Below are positions 7,394-16,224 of a stretch of DNA of 64,000 nt, in pieces; position 1 is the stretch's first letter, and every line of letters starts with the position of its first letter. Below the pieces are notes generated by a model. It made no database searches and was not told where the DNA came from. It saw only the letters and a program-made list of their open reading frames with translations. Both the position numbers and the translations under genes were made by a program. Location of the stretch: positions 806,001 to 870,000 of the forward strand of contig JADJXP010000002.1 in assembly GCA_016715795.1 (NCBI GenBank). The letters are read 5' to 3'. The stretch comes from Chloracidobacterium sp. GTDB lineage: Bacteria > Acidobacteriota > Blastocatellia > Pyrinomonadales > Pyrinomonadaceae.

Positions 7394-10237
7394 ATGAAAA
7401 AAGCCAGATATTCGCTCGCCCTGTTGACGTGTCTCGTTGTATCGCAATTTGCCTCGGGCCAGCCGCAGGAGAAGTTCGATTTTTACGCTCGTGGGCCGTA
7501 TTCGGCCGGAGTGCCACGGCCGCAGGCGTCGCTGCGGTTTGACGTTGGTGATCATCACACGACATACGCTCAGATGGAGCGCGTGATCGAGAACATCGCG
7601 GCTGCTGCGCCGTCGCGGGTTCGTGTTTTCGATATCGGGCTGACGAACGAGCATCGGATGATGCACGTCGTTGCGGTCTCGTCGCCCGAGAATATCGCAC
7701 TTCTCGATGAGATCAAATCGAATATTGCCCGGCTGGCCGACCCGCGACGGACGTCGACGGCCGAGGCCGCAACGATCGCGCAAAACACGCCCGCCATCGC
7801 CTGGATGGCATATACGATCCACGGCAACGAATCGGCTTCGTTCGAGGCTATGATGCAGGTCGCGTATCAGCTTGCGGCATCGGACGAGCCGGCGACGCTT
7901 GAGATATTGCGGAACTGCGTCGTGCTGATCGTGACGGGCGAGAATCCTGACGGGCATGAGCGGTTTGCGACCTGGTATAACTCAGTTGCGACGGGCGACG
8001 CCAATCGCAACGCGATCGAGCACGGCGAGCCCTGGAGCGTTTACGGACGCCTGAGCCATTACCGGTTCGACCTCAACCGCGACACGCTCGCGATGACGCA
8101 GAAAGAGACGCAGAACCTGGCCCGTGCCTTTCAGGAATGGAACCCGCAGGTCGCCGTCGATCATCACGGGCAGGTATCGCAGTTCTTTTTTCCGCCCACT
8201 GCGCTGCCGATCAACCCAAATCTGCCGCAGCCCGTGACGTCGAAATGGGAAACGACATATGGCCGCGCGAACGCGCGAGCTTTTGACGCAAATCGCTGGG
8301 AATATTACGTGCGAGACGTTTTTGACGCCTTCTATCCGGGCTATTGGGATATGTATCCGAATCTCAACGGAGCGACGGGCATGACGTATGAGACCGATGG
8401 CGGAGGCACGAAGGGGCTGCGGTGGACCCGCGACGACGGGACGATCGCCACACTGCGATCGGCGATAGCAAAGCATTATGTTGCGTCGATGACAACGCTT
8501 GAAACGACGGCGGCAAACCGGGCGGAAAAGCTCAGGGACTACTACGAATTCCGTGCTGCGGCCATGCGTGGCCATTCAACGGCAAAGCTCCGCCGTGTCA
8601 TCATCGATCCTGCAAAGGACACGGTGAAGGCGGCTGAACTGGTAGAGATACTTCAGCGTTCAAAGATCGAGGTCGGTGTGACAACTCAGCCTTTCACATC
8701 GCAAACGGCACACGCATATTATACCAACAGCCCGGCGATGACGAAGACATTCGCGGCCGGCTCTTACGTCGTCGATCTCAACCAGCCGCAGCGCCTGCTG
8801 ATCAAGGCCATACTCGAACCTGACACGCCGCAGGATAAGGCATTCGTTGACGAGAACCTTGCACGGTTCCGTCGCAATCAGATGAAGGGTGCCGGGCAGT
8901 CGAAGGAGGACTACGGTTTCTATGACATCACGGCGTGGTCGCTGCCGCTGGCCTTCGGCATCGATGCGTGGTGGACGGAGGACGCGGGAGCCATCGCAAC
9001 AAGCGCCGTAACGGCTGAGAAGATCGCGGCCGCGCGGCGCGGAAGCGTTGCCGGACGGGCCCAGGCGGCGTATATCATTCCTTACAAGACCGATTCGACG
9101 GCTGCACTTGTGACGCGGCTGATGCAGAGCGGTTATCGCGTCGCAGTCGCCACAAAGCAGATGAATGCGGGCGGACGAAACTGGCCGCGAGGCACATTCG
9201 TCATTCGCGTCAATCGCAATCCTGAGTCAGTTCACGACACGATTACCCGGCTGGCCGGTGAGATGGGGGTGCATGTAACTTCTGTCAATACAGGGTTTAC
9301 GGACGAGGGTGACACCGGGATCGGAGGTGAGAATGTGATATCGCTTCGCGAGCCAAAGATCGCCATGGCGGCCGACGAGGCAGTCAATCAGACGTCGTAT
9401 GGATCGATCTGGTGGTCATTCGACCGGTACGGCATCAGGTTCACTCCGTTGAGCATAAGGGCGATCCGCAGCGGAGCTCTCAAGGATTACAACGTACTGA
9501 TCCTGCCCGACGGTTCGGCGAGCCAGTATAACGCGCTGTTTGGCCCGGGCGGCATTGCCGAGCTCAAGCGTTGGACCGAGAATGGCGGCACGCTCGTCAC
9601 GGTAAGGGCCGCATCGGTCTTTGCCGCCATCAAGAGCGTAGGGCTGACGACGACGCGCCTTGTCGGGACCGACGAGGATGAAGAAAAGGGCAAGATCAAG
9701 CAAGACGACGCGAAGACAGCGTCACCCAGCCCGACACCGACAGATGGGAAAGGTCAAGGTGCCAGAAAGGAACCCGATGCTAACCCTTCGCGCAAAGAGT
9801 TGGCTACCGATCGGGGCGATGGTATGAGCTCGGGCCTGCCACCGATAGCGTCGCCCTCTGCAGACGCCAACAATGTGCCGGTCCCGCTGCCCGGCTCGAT
9901 AATGCGGGCAACGGTCGACCGGACGACATATCTCACGTATGGTATCGAGCAGGATGAGATGCCTGTGCTGCTCGCGAGCGGCTATTTCTTCCGGTACTCG
10001 AAAGAGGGAGCAAACGCCGTAGTCTTTGATGCGAAACCCGCGCGCCCACTGACGCTTTCAGGCTTTGTCTGGCCCGATAATACCGAACGCCTGCTCGCCG
10101 GAACGTCATACGTCATCGACGAATCGCAGGGCAGCGGCCACGTCATTCTGTTTGCCGAGGAGCCGTTCTTTCGCGGGATATTCCGCTCGAACGCGCGGCT
10201 CTTCTTTAACTCGATCTTGTTCAACGGAGTATTTTAG
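7394..10237 (+). CDS. Secreted M14-family zinc carboxypeptidase
   Basis: From the ATG at 7394 the product is 947 residues with signal peptide MKKARYSLALLTCLVVSQFASG. The frame is open further upstream, but that part overlaps the zinc-ribbon gene and precedes the signal peptide. Zinc ligands of peptidase family M14 are visible: HGNE followed by the GENPDGHERF segment, then FDLNRDTL and the later His in AVDHHGQ. The second half has a flavodoxin/glutamine-amidotransferase-like beta-alpha pattern (YNVLILPDGS, LKRWTENGGTLVTV) seen in large acidobacterial M14 proteins. A low-complexity Pro/Ser/Asp/Lys stretch (about residues 765-835) separates it from the C-terminal domain. Presumably degrades peptides outside the cytoplasm. 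Confidence 0.88.
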   Translation: MKKARYSLALLTCLVVSQFASGQPQEKFDFYARGPYSAGVPRPQASLRFDVGDHHTTYAQMERVIENIAAAAPSRVRVFDIGLTNEHRMMHVVAVSSPENIALLDEIKSNIARLADPRRTSTAEAATIAQNTPAIAWMAYTIHGNESASFEAMMQVAYQLAASDEPATLEILRNCVVLIVTGENPDGHERFATWYNSVATGDANRNAIEHGEPWSVYGRLSHYRFDLNRDTLAMTQKETQNLARAFQEWNPQVAVDHHGQVSQFFFPPTALPINPNLPQPVTSKWETTYGRANARAFDANRWEYYVRDVFDAFYPGYWDMYPNLNGATGMTYETDGGGTKGLRWTRDDGTIATLRSAIAKHYVASMTTLETTAANRAEKLRDYYEFRAAAMRGHSTAKLRRVIIDPAKDTVKAAELVEILQRSKIEVGVTTQPFTSQTAHAYYTNSPAMTKTFAAGSYVVDLNQPQRLLIKAILEPDTPQDKAFVDENLARFRRNQMKGAGQSKEDYGFYDITAWSLPLAFGIDAWWTEDAGAIATSAVTAEKIAAARRGSVAGRAQAAYIIPYKTDSTAALVTRLMQSGYRVAVATKQMNAGGRNWPRGTFVIRVNRNPESVHDTITRLAGEMGVHVTSVNTGFTDEGDTGIGGENVISLREPKIAMAADEAVNQTSYGSIWWSFDRYGIRFTPLSIRAIRSGALKDYNVLILPDGSASQYNALFGPGGIAELKRWTENGGTLVTVRAASVFAAIKSVGLTTTRLVGTDEDEEKGKIKQDDAKTASPSPTPTDGKGQGARKEPDANPSRKELATDRGDGMSSGLPPIASPSADANNVPVPLPGSIMRATVDRTTYLTYGIEQDEMPVLLASGYFFRYSKEGANAVVFDAKPARPLTLSGFVWPDNTERLLAGTSYVIDESQGSGHVILFAEEPFFRGIFRSNARLFFNSILFNGVF

Positions 10238-10243
10238 GCACAT

Positions 10244-10726
10244 ATGTTTACTGTTCGCGCCGCGTTTAGCGACGATATTGAGATAAGGGCCGCGACGGAG
10301 AAAGTTCGGGAATTCTTTCTCGATGTTTCAAATTTCGCCGAGATGATGCCGGGCGTTGAGCGGGCCCATCTCGATAGCAACAACATTGCCCAGTGGCGCG
10401 TTGGGGCGGAAGTGCCGATGGTCGGGCAGATCATACAGGATTTTTCGCTCGAACTGACTGAAAACACGCCGGAACGCGTCGAATGGTCGCCGCTTGCGGG
10501 CGAAACGGACAACTTCCTCCGCTACTCGGCCGATTTTCTTGGAAACGGCGGCGTTACCCAGGTCCACTTTGCCCAGCAGGTCGAGCTTCGCCGCAAAAAG
10601 GCATCGGAACTCCATGCTCTGGCGTGGCTTGCGGGCGAATCGCTAATATCAAAAGAAATGACCGCAAGCATCACTGAGATGATCCGGAAGTTCATCGAGA
10701 AGGCGAAGCAGAGGCTGGAAGAGTAG
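10244..10726 (+). CDS. SRPBCC (START-like) superfamily protein
   Basis: A 160-residue protein with the helix-grip pattern of the SRPBCC fold: an N-terminal strand, REFFLDVSNFAEMMPGVERA, central strands and a long C-terminal helix (ITEMIRKFIEKAKQRLEE). Members bind hydrophobic ligands or coenzyme-linked substrates; the substrate here is unknown. It starts six bases after the peptidase stop, so the two are probably co-transcribed. No signal peptide, so likely cytoplasmic. Confidence 0.7.
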   Translation: MFTVRAAFSDDIEIRAATEKVREFFLDVSNFAEMMPGVERAHLDSNNIAQWRVGAEVPMVGQIIQDFSLELTENTPERVEWSPLAGETDNFLRYSADFLGNGGVTQVHFAQQVELRRKKASELHALAWLAGESLISKEMTASITEMIRKFIEKAKQRLEE

Positions 10727-10757
10727 CTTCGGCACTTGGAAAATGCCATCTGCTCAT

Positions 10758-10842
10758 AGTGTCTTAATTCGTGCATTCGTGGCTAAGTACGCGTTCAAAA
10801 GAGTTGGCCACGAATGCACGAATATATCCAAATTAAGACACT
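10758..10842. repeat. Inverted-repeat element, copy A
   Basis: The left arm AGTGTCTTAATTCGTGCATT continues into CGTGGCTAA and pairs with the right arm at 10804-10842, which carries a ten-base insertion. The core TTCGTGCATTCGTGGC recurs in an equally arranged inverted repeat at 20617-20695. No gene lies between 10727 and 10964. Confidence 0.6.
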
Positions 10843-10964
10843 ACCAACATATCTTATTTATCACCGGTTATTACTGAGTCGTTGAGAGCGAGGTTTTTGA
10901 TTGCGGTTAGTATTGATGTAAACTGACAACATCGGGCGTTTTGGTCTGTGTCTGGATAGTTAGA

Positions 10965-12065
10965 ATGGGGAACGAACTGTCCGCTTCAGCTCCTGCTAAG
11001 GTCAATTTCCGTCATCCGACATTGCTCGGGCTGGCGGCGTCTCTCTTGCTGACGGTCCTCGTCATAGTCGGCTCCCGAAACCTGGAAAACTTTGATTCCG
11101 CGCTGTTCGGATACACGATCGCGAGCATCGCTGCGTTCGGGGCGATAGTTTTTCGTTATTCGGTTTGGCTGCAGCGTCCGGCGACGAGAGTGTATTTCAA
11201 ACGGGGCCTGCAGCTATTCTTTCAGAAGAGAAAGTTTGCAAAACAGGCGACGACGGCGGCGAAAACGATCGCGTCCAGCCTTATCGAGCAGCGATTCATA
11301 TTCAAACGGGGCGCGGGACGCTGGCTGATGCACGGCCTGATAATGTGGGGCTGCATACTGGCGGCGTTGATCACGTTTCCGCTCGTATTTGGCTGGGTGC
11401 ATTTCAAGCTGGTCGGCGATATGGGCTATCAGCCATACCTCTTCGGGTTTCCAACCGGGCCGGCCCTTCAAGGCCGAAGCATATCGGCGTGGATCATGTT
11501 CCATGGGCTCGATATCTCGGCGGTGTTGGTCATAGCGGGCTGCGCGATCGCGATCCGCAGGAGATTGAGAGACCGTGGTGCTATCGCCGTGCAGCAGTTT
11601 TTGCTCGATTTCGTCCCGCATATGCTGCTGTTGGCGATCTCGGTCTCGGGGCTGATGCTGACGGCGTCCAGCCTTTGGTTCGAGGGCTATATGTACTCGT
11701 TCATATCGCTCTCGCATCAGGCGTTGGTGATAATGACACTTTTTTTCCTGCCCTTTGGCAAACTGTTTCACATTGTCCAGCGGCCGGCGTCGATCGGTGT
11801 CGAGCTTTACCAAAAACACTCGCAAGAGATGTCGCAGGCCGTTTGCCCGCGATGTCATTCGGTATTTGCAGGTCAGATGTGGATAGACGACCTGAAGATC
11901 GTCGTCGAGCGGCTCGGTTACGACTATCGCATGCCAAACGGCGAGACGCTGCAGGACTATTGCCCGCGATGTAAACGGGTAATGCGCGGGCTTGCCTATG
12001 CGGGGATCGCGAATGAGCAAGATGTGGTCTTCAAGGGAACGCGAGCCGGCGGATCGGAAGCATAA
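10965..12065 (+). CDS. NarI/DsrM-like cytochrome b membrane subunit with C-terminal zinc ribbon
   Basis: The 366-residue product (ATG at 10965) has about six membrane segments. Candidate haem-ligand histidines lie in WLMHGLIMWG, MFHGLDISAV, FVPHMLLL, SHQALVIM and KLFHIVQRP, the spacing expected of a NarI/DsrM-type quinol-oxidising cytochrome b. The soluble C-terminal tail contains two CPRC motifs (CPRCHS and CPRCKR), unusual for NarI and suggesting a zinc or rubredoxin-like site facing the cytoplasm. It is the first gene of the operon that encodes the NasC-type reductase, with the next gene starting eight bases downstream. I infer that it passes electrons from quinol to the reductase; family placement is by pattern only. 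Confidence 0.6.
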   Translation: MGNELSASAPAKVNFRHPTLLGLAASLLLTVLVIVGSRNLENFDSALFGYTIASIAAFGAIVFRYSVWLQRPATRVYFKRGLQLFFQKRKFAKQATTAAKTIASSLIEQRFIFKRGAGRWLMHGLIMWGCILAALITFPLVFGWVHFKLVGDMGYQPYLFGFPTGPALQGRSISAWIMFHGLDISAVLVIAGCAIAIRRRLRDRGAIAVQQFLLDFVPHMLLLAISVSGLMLTASSLWFEGYMYSFISLSHQALVIMTLFFLPFGKLFHIVQRPASIGVELYQKHSQEMSQAVCPRCHSVFAGQMWIDDLKIVVERLGYDYRMPNGETLQDYCPRCKRVMRGLAYAGIANEQDVVFKGTRAGGSEA

Positions 12066-12073
12066 GATCGGCT

Positions 12074-12475
12074 ATGGCGGTGGGACGGGCGTTCGCAATA
12101 TGGCTGTTGATCATCATTGCCGAGAGTTTCAACGGGGCGTTGCGCGGCCTCATATTAGAGCCGCGGCTGGGCGACATGCGAGCACGACAGGCAGGCGTAT
12201 TTATCGGGATGGCCCTGATATTTGCCGTGACATTCCTAATGATCCGCTGGCTCGGTATGCGGTCGAGTGCTGCACTAGTGATGGTCGGGTTGTTTTGGGT
12301 CATGCTCACAGCGGGCTTCGAGGTCGGACTCGGACGCGCTCTTGGGATGACGTGGAGCCGCATCGCCGAAGATTACCATCCGGGACGCGGCGGCCTAATG
12401 CTGTTCGGGTTGGCGTTCATGCTGGTTGCTCCGCTGCTTACTGCCCGCTTACGGGGAATTAGGCCGGAGCTTTGA
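12074..12475 (+). CDS. Small four-helix membrane protein of the nitrate reductase operon
   Basis: A 133-residue protein with four predicted membrane helices and short loops, no cysteine or obvious haem ligand pattern. It is placed eight bases after the cytochrome-b-like gene and four bases before the reductase gene, so it is surely in the same transcript. I do not recognise its family. A role as membrane anchor or assembly partner is a guess from position. Confidence 0.65.
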   Translation: MAVGRAFAIWLLIIIAESFNGALRGLILEPRLGDMRARQAGVFIGMALIFAVTFLMIRWLGMRSSAALVMVGLFWVMLTAGFEVGLGRALGMTWSRIAEDYHPGRGGLMLFGLAFMLVAPLLTARLRGIRPEL

Positions 12476-12479
12476 ATCT

Positions 12480-14711
12480 ATGTCAAAGGTAGAGTATCTC
12501 GACAACATCATCGATCGATTCGGGCCGCACCTGCACGACGAGCCCGACGGCGGCTGGCTGTCAGACCGCGTGATCGACAAGGTCGTGGATACGCATTGCC
12601 CCTATTGCGGAATGCAGTGCGGGCTAAAGCTGCTCGTTGAGCAAGACAAGGTCGTCGGCCTTGAGCCGCGATATGATTTTCCCGTTAACGAAGGACGGCT
12701 ATGCCCGAAAGGTGTGACGGCGTATCTGCAGACGCATCATCCGGATCGCCTTGAATATCCGTTGATCAAGCGAAAGGGTGTTTTCGAGCGGGCGAGTTGG
12801 GACGAGGCACTCGATCTGGTCGTCTCGAAGCTCCGGGGTTTGCAGGAGGAATACGGCAAGGACGCTGTTGCAGTCTATTCCGGCTCGTCCCTGACTACTG
12901 AGAAAACATACTTGGTCGGTAAATTTGCCCGCGTGGCTCTCGGGACTCGATACATCGATTACAATGGCCGCCTGTGTATGGCCTCGGCAGCAGCTGGGAA
13001 CAACAAAGCGTTTGGCATCGACCGTGCGGCTAATCCATGGAGTGATATTCCGTTCGCCGAGGTGCTGATAATCGCAGGGGCCAACTGTGCCGAGACATTC
13101 CCGATAATCAACGGGTTCCTGTGGAAGCAGCGTGACAATGGCGGCGTCTGGATCGTCATTGATCCGCGCGAAACGCCGACAGCCCGGCAAGGTGATATTC
13201 ACCTGCAGTTGAGGCCCGGAACCGATGCGGCGGTAACGAACGGAATACTGAACGTGCTGATAAACGAGAAGCTGATCGACCAGGCGTTCATTGACAGCCG
13301 GACGAACGATTGGGAGGCAACAAGAGAGGTTGCGCTCAAATATACGCCTGATGTTGCATCGCAGATCTCCGGCGTTCCGGCCGAGAAGATCGTGCAGGCC
13401 GGAATGGTTTACGGCCGGGCAAAGACGGGAATGATAATGCACGCCCGCGGCATAGAGCACCATTCCAACGGCACCGAAAACGTACTTAGCTATATCAACA
13501 TCGTGCTTGCGACCGGCAAGATAGGTGCGAAAGGTCGCGGGTACGGGACGATTACGGGCCAGGGGAACGGGCAGGGCGGACGTGAGCACGGGCAGAAGGC
13601 CGATCAATTGCCGGGCTATAGATCGATGTTGAACCCCGAGCACCGCAAGTATGTCGCAGGCGTTTGGGGGATCGACGAGTCCGAACTCCCCGAGGCGGGA
13701 GTTTCGGCGGTCGAGATGTTTAGCAAGATGCGCGACGGCGAGATACGCGGCCTGCTCTCGATCTGCAGCAACATGATGGTCTCGCTGCCGGACACAAACA
13801 AGGTGCGCGAGTCGCTTGAGGCGCTCGATTTCAACGTCTGCATAGACTTTTTTATGTCCGAGGCCGCCCGCTATGCCGACGTCGTTCTGCCAGGGACGAC
13901 TTGGGCCGAGGACGAGGGCACCACGACCAGTGGCGAGGGCCGCGTCATCAAGATAAACAAGGCTATCAAGCCGCCCGGTGAAGCCCGCCGCGACTGGGAC
14001 ATGCTGCAGGACATCGCCCACCGGCTCGGGCGTGGAAAGTACTTTACTTTCAGTAGTCCCGAAGATATCTTCGACGAGTTGCGGCTTGCGTCAAAGGGCG
14101 GCAAGGCCGATTACTATGGGATCTCATACGAGAAGATCGAGCGGCAGAACGGCGTCTTTTGGCCTTGCCCCTCCGAGGAGAGCGAGGGCACGCCGCGCCT
14201 TTTTGAGGAGAAATTCGCGCATGACGACGGCAAGGCGAGATTTCACGCAATCGAATACAAGGGGGCTGCCGAGCAGCCTGATGACAAGTATCCGCTTGTT
14301 TTTACAAGCGGCCGCATAGTGCACCAATACCTTTCGGGAAATCAGACACGGCGGATAGGTTTTCTCGTGCAACAGTGTCCGGAGCCCTTCGTCGAGATAC
14401 ATCCTGAGACGGCGATGAAGTACCAGATAAACGACGGCGAACGCATCAAGGTGATCTCACGCCGCGGTGAGGGAGTGTTTCCCGCTCTTGTCGTTAATAC
14501 CATCCGGCGGGATACGATCTTTATTCCTTATCACTGGGGTGAACAACTCGCCGCAAATCAGATAACGAATGCGGCACTCGACCCGACGTCGAAGATACCT
14601 GAATTCAAAGCCTGCGCGGCGAGGATCGAAAAGATACATTCGCGTGAGCTTCCGATCCTGGGCAAGGGCCGTAAGGGGCGGAGCGCGAGCGAGGTGCAGC
14701 GAGGAAAATGA
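12480..14711 (+). CDS. NasC-type nitrate reductase catalytic subunit (molybdopterin oxidoreductase)
   Basis: The product is 743 residues from the ATG at 12480. The N-terminal [4Fe-4S] motif is CPYCGMQCG with a later CPKG. The Mo-ligand region is NGRLCMASAAAG, with Cys as the expected ligand as in assimilatory and periplasmic nitrate reductases. GQGNGQGGREHGQKADQLPG closely matches the signature region of Bacillus NasC. No signal peptide, so cytoplasmic. It should reduce nitrate to nitrite using bis-MGD molybdenum. Unlike NasB/NasC systems with a flavin partner, the neighbours are a cytochrome-b-like protein, a polyferredoxin and a Rieske protein. No nitrite reductase gene is nearby. Formate-dehydrogenase-like activity is the main alternative. 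Confidence 0.85.
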   Translation: MSKVEYLDNIIDRFGPHLHDEPDGGWLSDRVIDKVVDTHCPYCGMQCGLKLLVEQDKVVGLEPRYDFPVNEGRLCPKGVTAYLQTHHPDRLEYPLIKRKGVFERASWDEALDLVVSKLRGLQEEYGKDAVAVYSGSSLTTEKTYLVGKFARVALGTRYIDYNGRLCMASAAAGNNKAFGIDRAANPWSDIPFAEVLIIAGANCAETFPIINGFLWKQRDNGGVWIVIDPRETPTARQGDIHLQLRPGTDAAVTNGILNVLINEKLIDQAFIDSRTNDWEATREVALKYTPDVASQISGVPAEKIVQAGMVYGRAKTGMIMHARGIEHHSNGTENVLSYINIVLATGKIGAKGRGYGTITGQGNGQGGREHGQKADQLPGYRSMLNPEHRKYVAGVWGIDESELPEAGVSAVEMFSKMRDGEIRGLLSICSNMMVSLPDTNKVRESLEALDFNVCIDFFMSEAARYADVVLPGTTWAEDEGTTTSGEGRVIKINKAIKPPGEARRDWDMLQDIAHRLGRGKYFTFSSPEDIFDELRLASKGGKADYYGISYEKIERQNGVFWPCPSEESEGTPRLFEEKFAHDDGKARFHAIEYKGAAEQPDDKYPLVFTSGRIVHQYLSGNQTRRIGFLVQQCPEPFVEIHPETAMKYQINDGERIKVISRRGEGVFPALVVNTIRRDTIFIPYHWGEQLAANQITNAALDPTSKIPEFKACAARIEKIHSRELPILGKGRKGRSASEVQRGK

Positions 14712-15355
14712 TGCAGGAGACCATGTTCATCGATCCGCAAAGGTGCATCGGCTGCCGGTCCTGCGTGGCGGCCTGCCGCGAGTGCGGGACACACAAGGGC
14801 TATTCGATGATCTTTGTCGATTATCTCGACCGGGCCGAAACGACGGCGACGATGCCGACGATCTGCATGCACTGCAACGAGCCCACCTGTGCGCAGGTCT
14901 GCCCGGCCGATGCAATCAAACAGACCGAGGACGGTGTGGTGCTTTCGGCACTCAAGCCGCGCTGCCTCGATTGCCGGAACTGCGTGAATGCGTGCCCATT
15001 CGGCGTGCCGAAATACAACTCGGCAATGCACCTGCAAATGAAGTGCGACATGTGCTATGACCGCACGAGCGAAGGGCTAAAACCGATGTGCGCGAGCGTT
15101 TGCCCGACCGGAGCACTGACATTCGGTAAGTATCAAGACGTTGTGCCGCTGCGGCGGACGAAACCCGTGAACGTGCACGTTTTTGGCAATCAGAAGGTGG
15201 AGACAAAGGTCTTTCTGATGCTGCCAACGGATGAGGAAGCCGTCGATGTGGATGGATGCGGCGTTTTTGAAGGACGACTTGGCGTCGATCCGTCGATCCA
15301 TGAGTCATGGATCGACACGCAAGTGGAAGAAACGGACAAGGGCAATGAATTCTAG
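14708..15355 (+). CDS. Four-cluster ferredoxin (NrfC/DmsB-like electron-transfer subunit)
   Basis: A 215-residue protein with four cysteine groups: CIGCRSCVAACREC, CMHCNEPTCAQVCP, CLDCRNCVNACP and CDMC followed by CASVCP. This is the layout of the NrfC/DmsB/PhsB family that wires molybdo-enzymes to membrane quinol dehydrogenases. Its ATG overlaps the stop of the reductase gene (ATGA), pointing to translational coupling and a stoichiometric complex. No signal peptide, matching the cytoplasmic catalytic subunit. Confidence 0.88.
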   Translation: MMQETMFIDPQRCIGCRSCVAACRECGTHKGYSMIFVDYLDRAETTATMPTICMHCNEPTCAQVCPADAIKQTEDGVVLSALKPRCLDCRNCVNACPFGVPKYNSAMHLQMKCDMCYDRTSEGLKPMCASVCPTGALTFGKYQDVVPLRRTKPVNVHVFGNQKVETKVFLMLPTDEEAVDVDGCGVFEGRLGVDPSIHESWIDTQVEETDKGNEF

Positions 15356-15370
15356 CTTCGGACCTAAGAT

Positions 15371-15934
15371 ATGAGTTCAAATCTGTCAGAGACTATCGAC
15401 CGAGTTCTTGCTGACGAAACCGACGTTCGGCGGGCGACGGATTCGCACCAGGCCGAGTTTCCGTATAGCCGCGATCAGGAGGCCGAGGTGACGAGACGGG
15501 AGTTTTGCAACTTTCTCGTCCTGACATCGACCACGATGTTTGCGGGTGCGGCCGGTTTTTCGGCAAAGGCTATGTACGACGCGGGAGTCGAGAAGCGATT
15601 CGCGCCGACCCCAATAGAGGATTCTGAGACCCTCACGCCGGGGAGCGCGATGAACTTTACATATCCGGGCGAGGAGGACACGGCGATCCTTATCAGGTCG
15701 CGCGATGGCAGCTATCATGCTTTCGGACAGAAATGCACCCACCTCTCGTGTCCCGTCTATTATTCGAAAGAACACCAGCGGATCGAATGCCCATGTCACG
15801 AGGGCGGATTCAGCGAGAGGACGGGCGAGGTGCTCTACGGCCCGCCTCCGCGGCCGCTCGATAAGATCGAGATCGAGGTGCACAACGGCCGCGTCTTTGC
15901 GACCGGCAGAGAGGTGAGGGGCAATGAAACCTAG
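15371..15934 (+). CDS. Membrane-anchored Rieske [2Fe-2S] protein
   Basis: The 187-residue protein has a cytoplasmic N-terminal tail of about 45 residues, a Tat-like VTRREFCNFLVL followed by one membrane segment, and a Rieske domain with KCTHLSCPVYY and CPCHEGGFSERTG. The pair CxH...CxxH binds a [2Fe-2S] cluster. Proteins of this layout are exported by Tat and remain anchored. It lies 15 bases after the polyferredoxin gene in the nitrate reductase operon, which is odd because the catalytic subunit seems cytoplasmic. Confidence 0.88.
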   Translation: MSSNLSETIDRVLADETDVRRATDSHQAEFPYSRDQEAEVTRREFCNFLVLTSTTMFAGAAGFSAKAMYDAGVEKRFAPTPIEDSETLTPGSAMNFTYPGEEDTAILIRSRDGSYHAFGQKCTHLSCPVYYSKEHQRIECPCHEGGFSERTGEVLYGPPPRPLDKIEIEVHNGRVFATGREVRGNET

Positions 15935-16175
15935 CATTGGCTACAGCCGTGTCAATAGCCCGCAAAATCGCGGCCGCAAAGCCGTATCGCAGGCGCGGCT
16001 CGCCTTGCTCGTGATGATCAATATTGCCCAGATGTGGATCCTGTCGGCCGTGGTCGAGGCGGCACTTGCACACGAATTTGACCACTTGATGCCACTCGTC
16101 ATCGCGTCGGGCGTCTGCTGGATAATAGCGATCACCATCCTACTGTGGTGGAAACCGGTCAAGATCAGGCGTTAG
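15924..16175 (+). CDS. Small two-helix membrane protein
   Basis: An 83-residue protein with two hydrophobic helices joined by a loop containing HEFDH, and a basic tail. Its start overlaps the Rieske stop by eleven bases, so the two are translationally linked. I do not recognise a characterised family. Probably an accessory subunit of the same membrane complex. Confidence 0.6.
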   Translation: MKPSIGYSRVNSPQNRGRKAVSQARLALLVMINIAQMWILSAVVEAALAHEFDHLMPLVIASGVCWIIAITILLWWKPVKIRR

Positions 16176-16224
16176 ATCTCTGACCTCGGTTGCGGCACGA
16201 TCACGAAATCAGCACAATTGAAGA

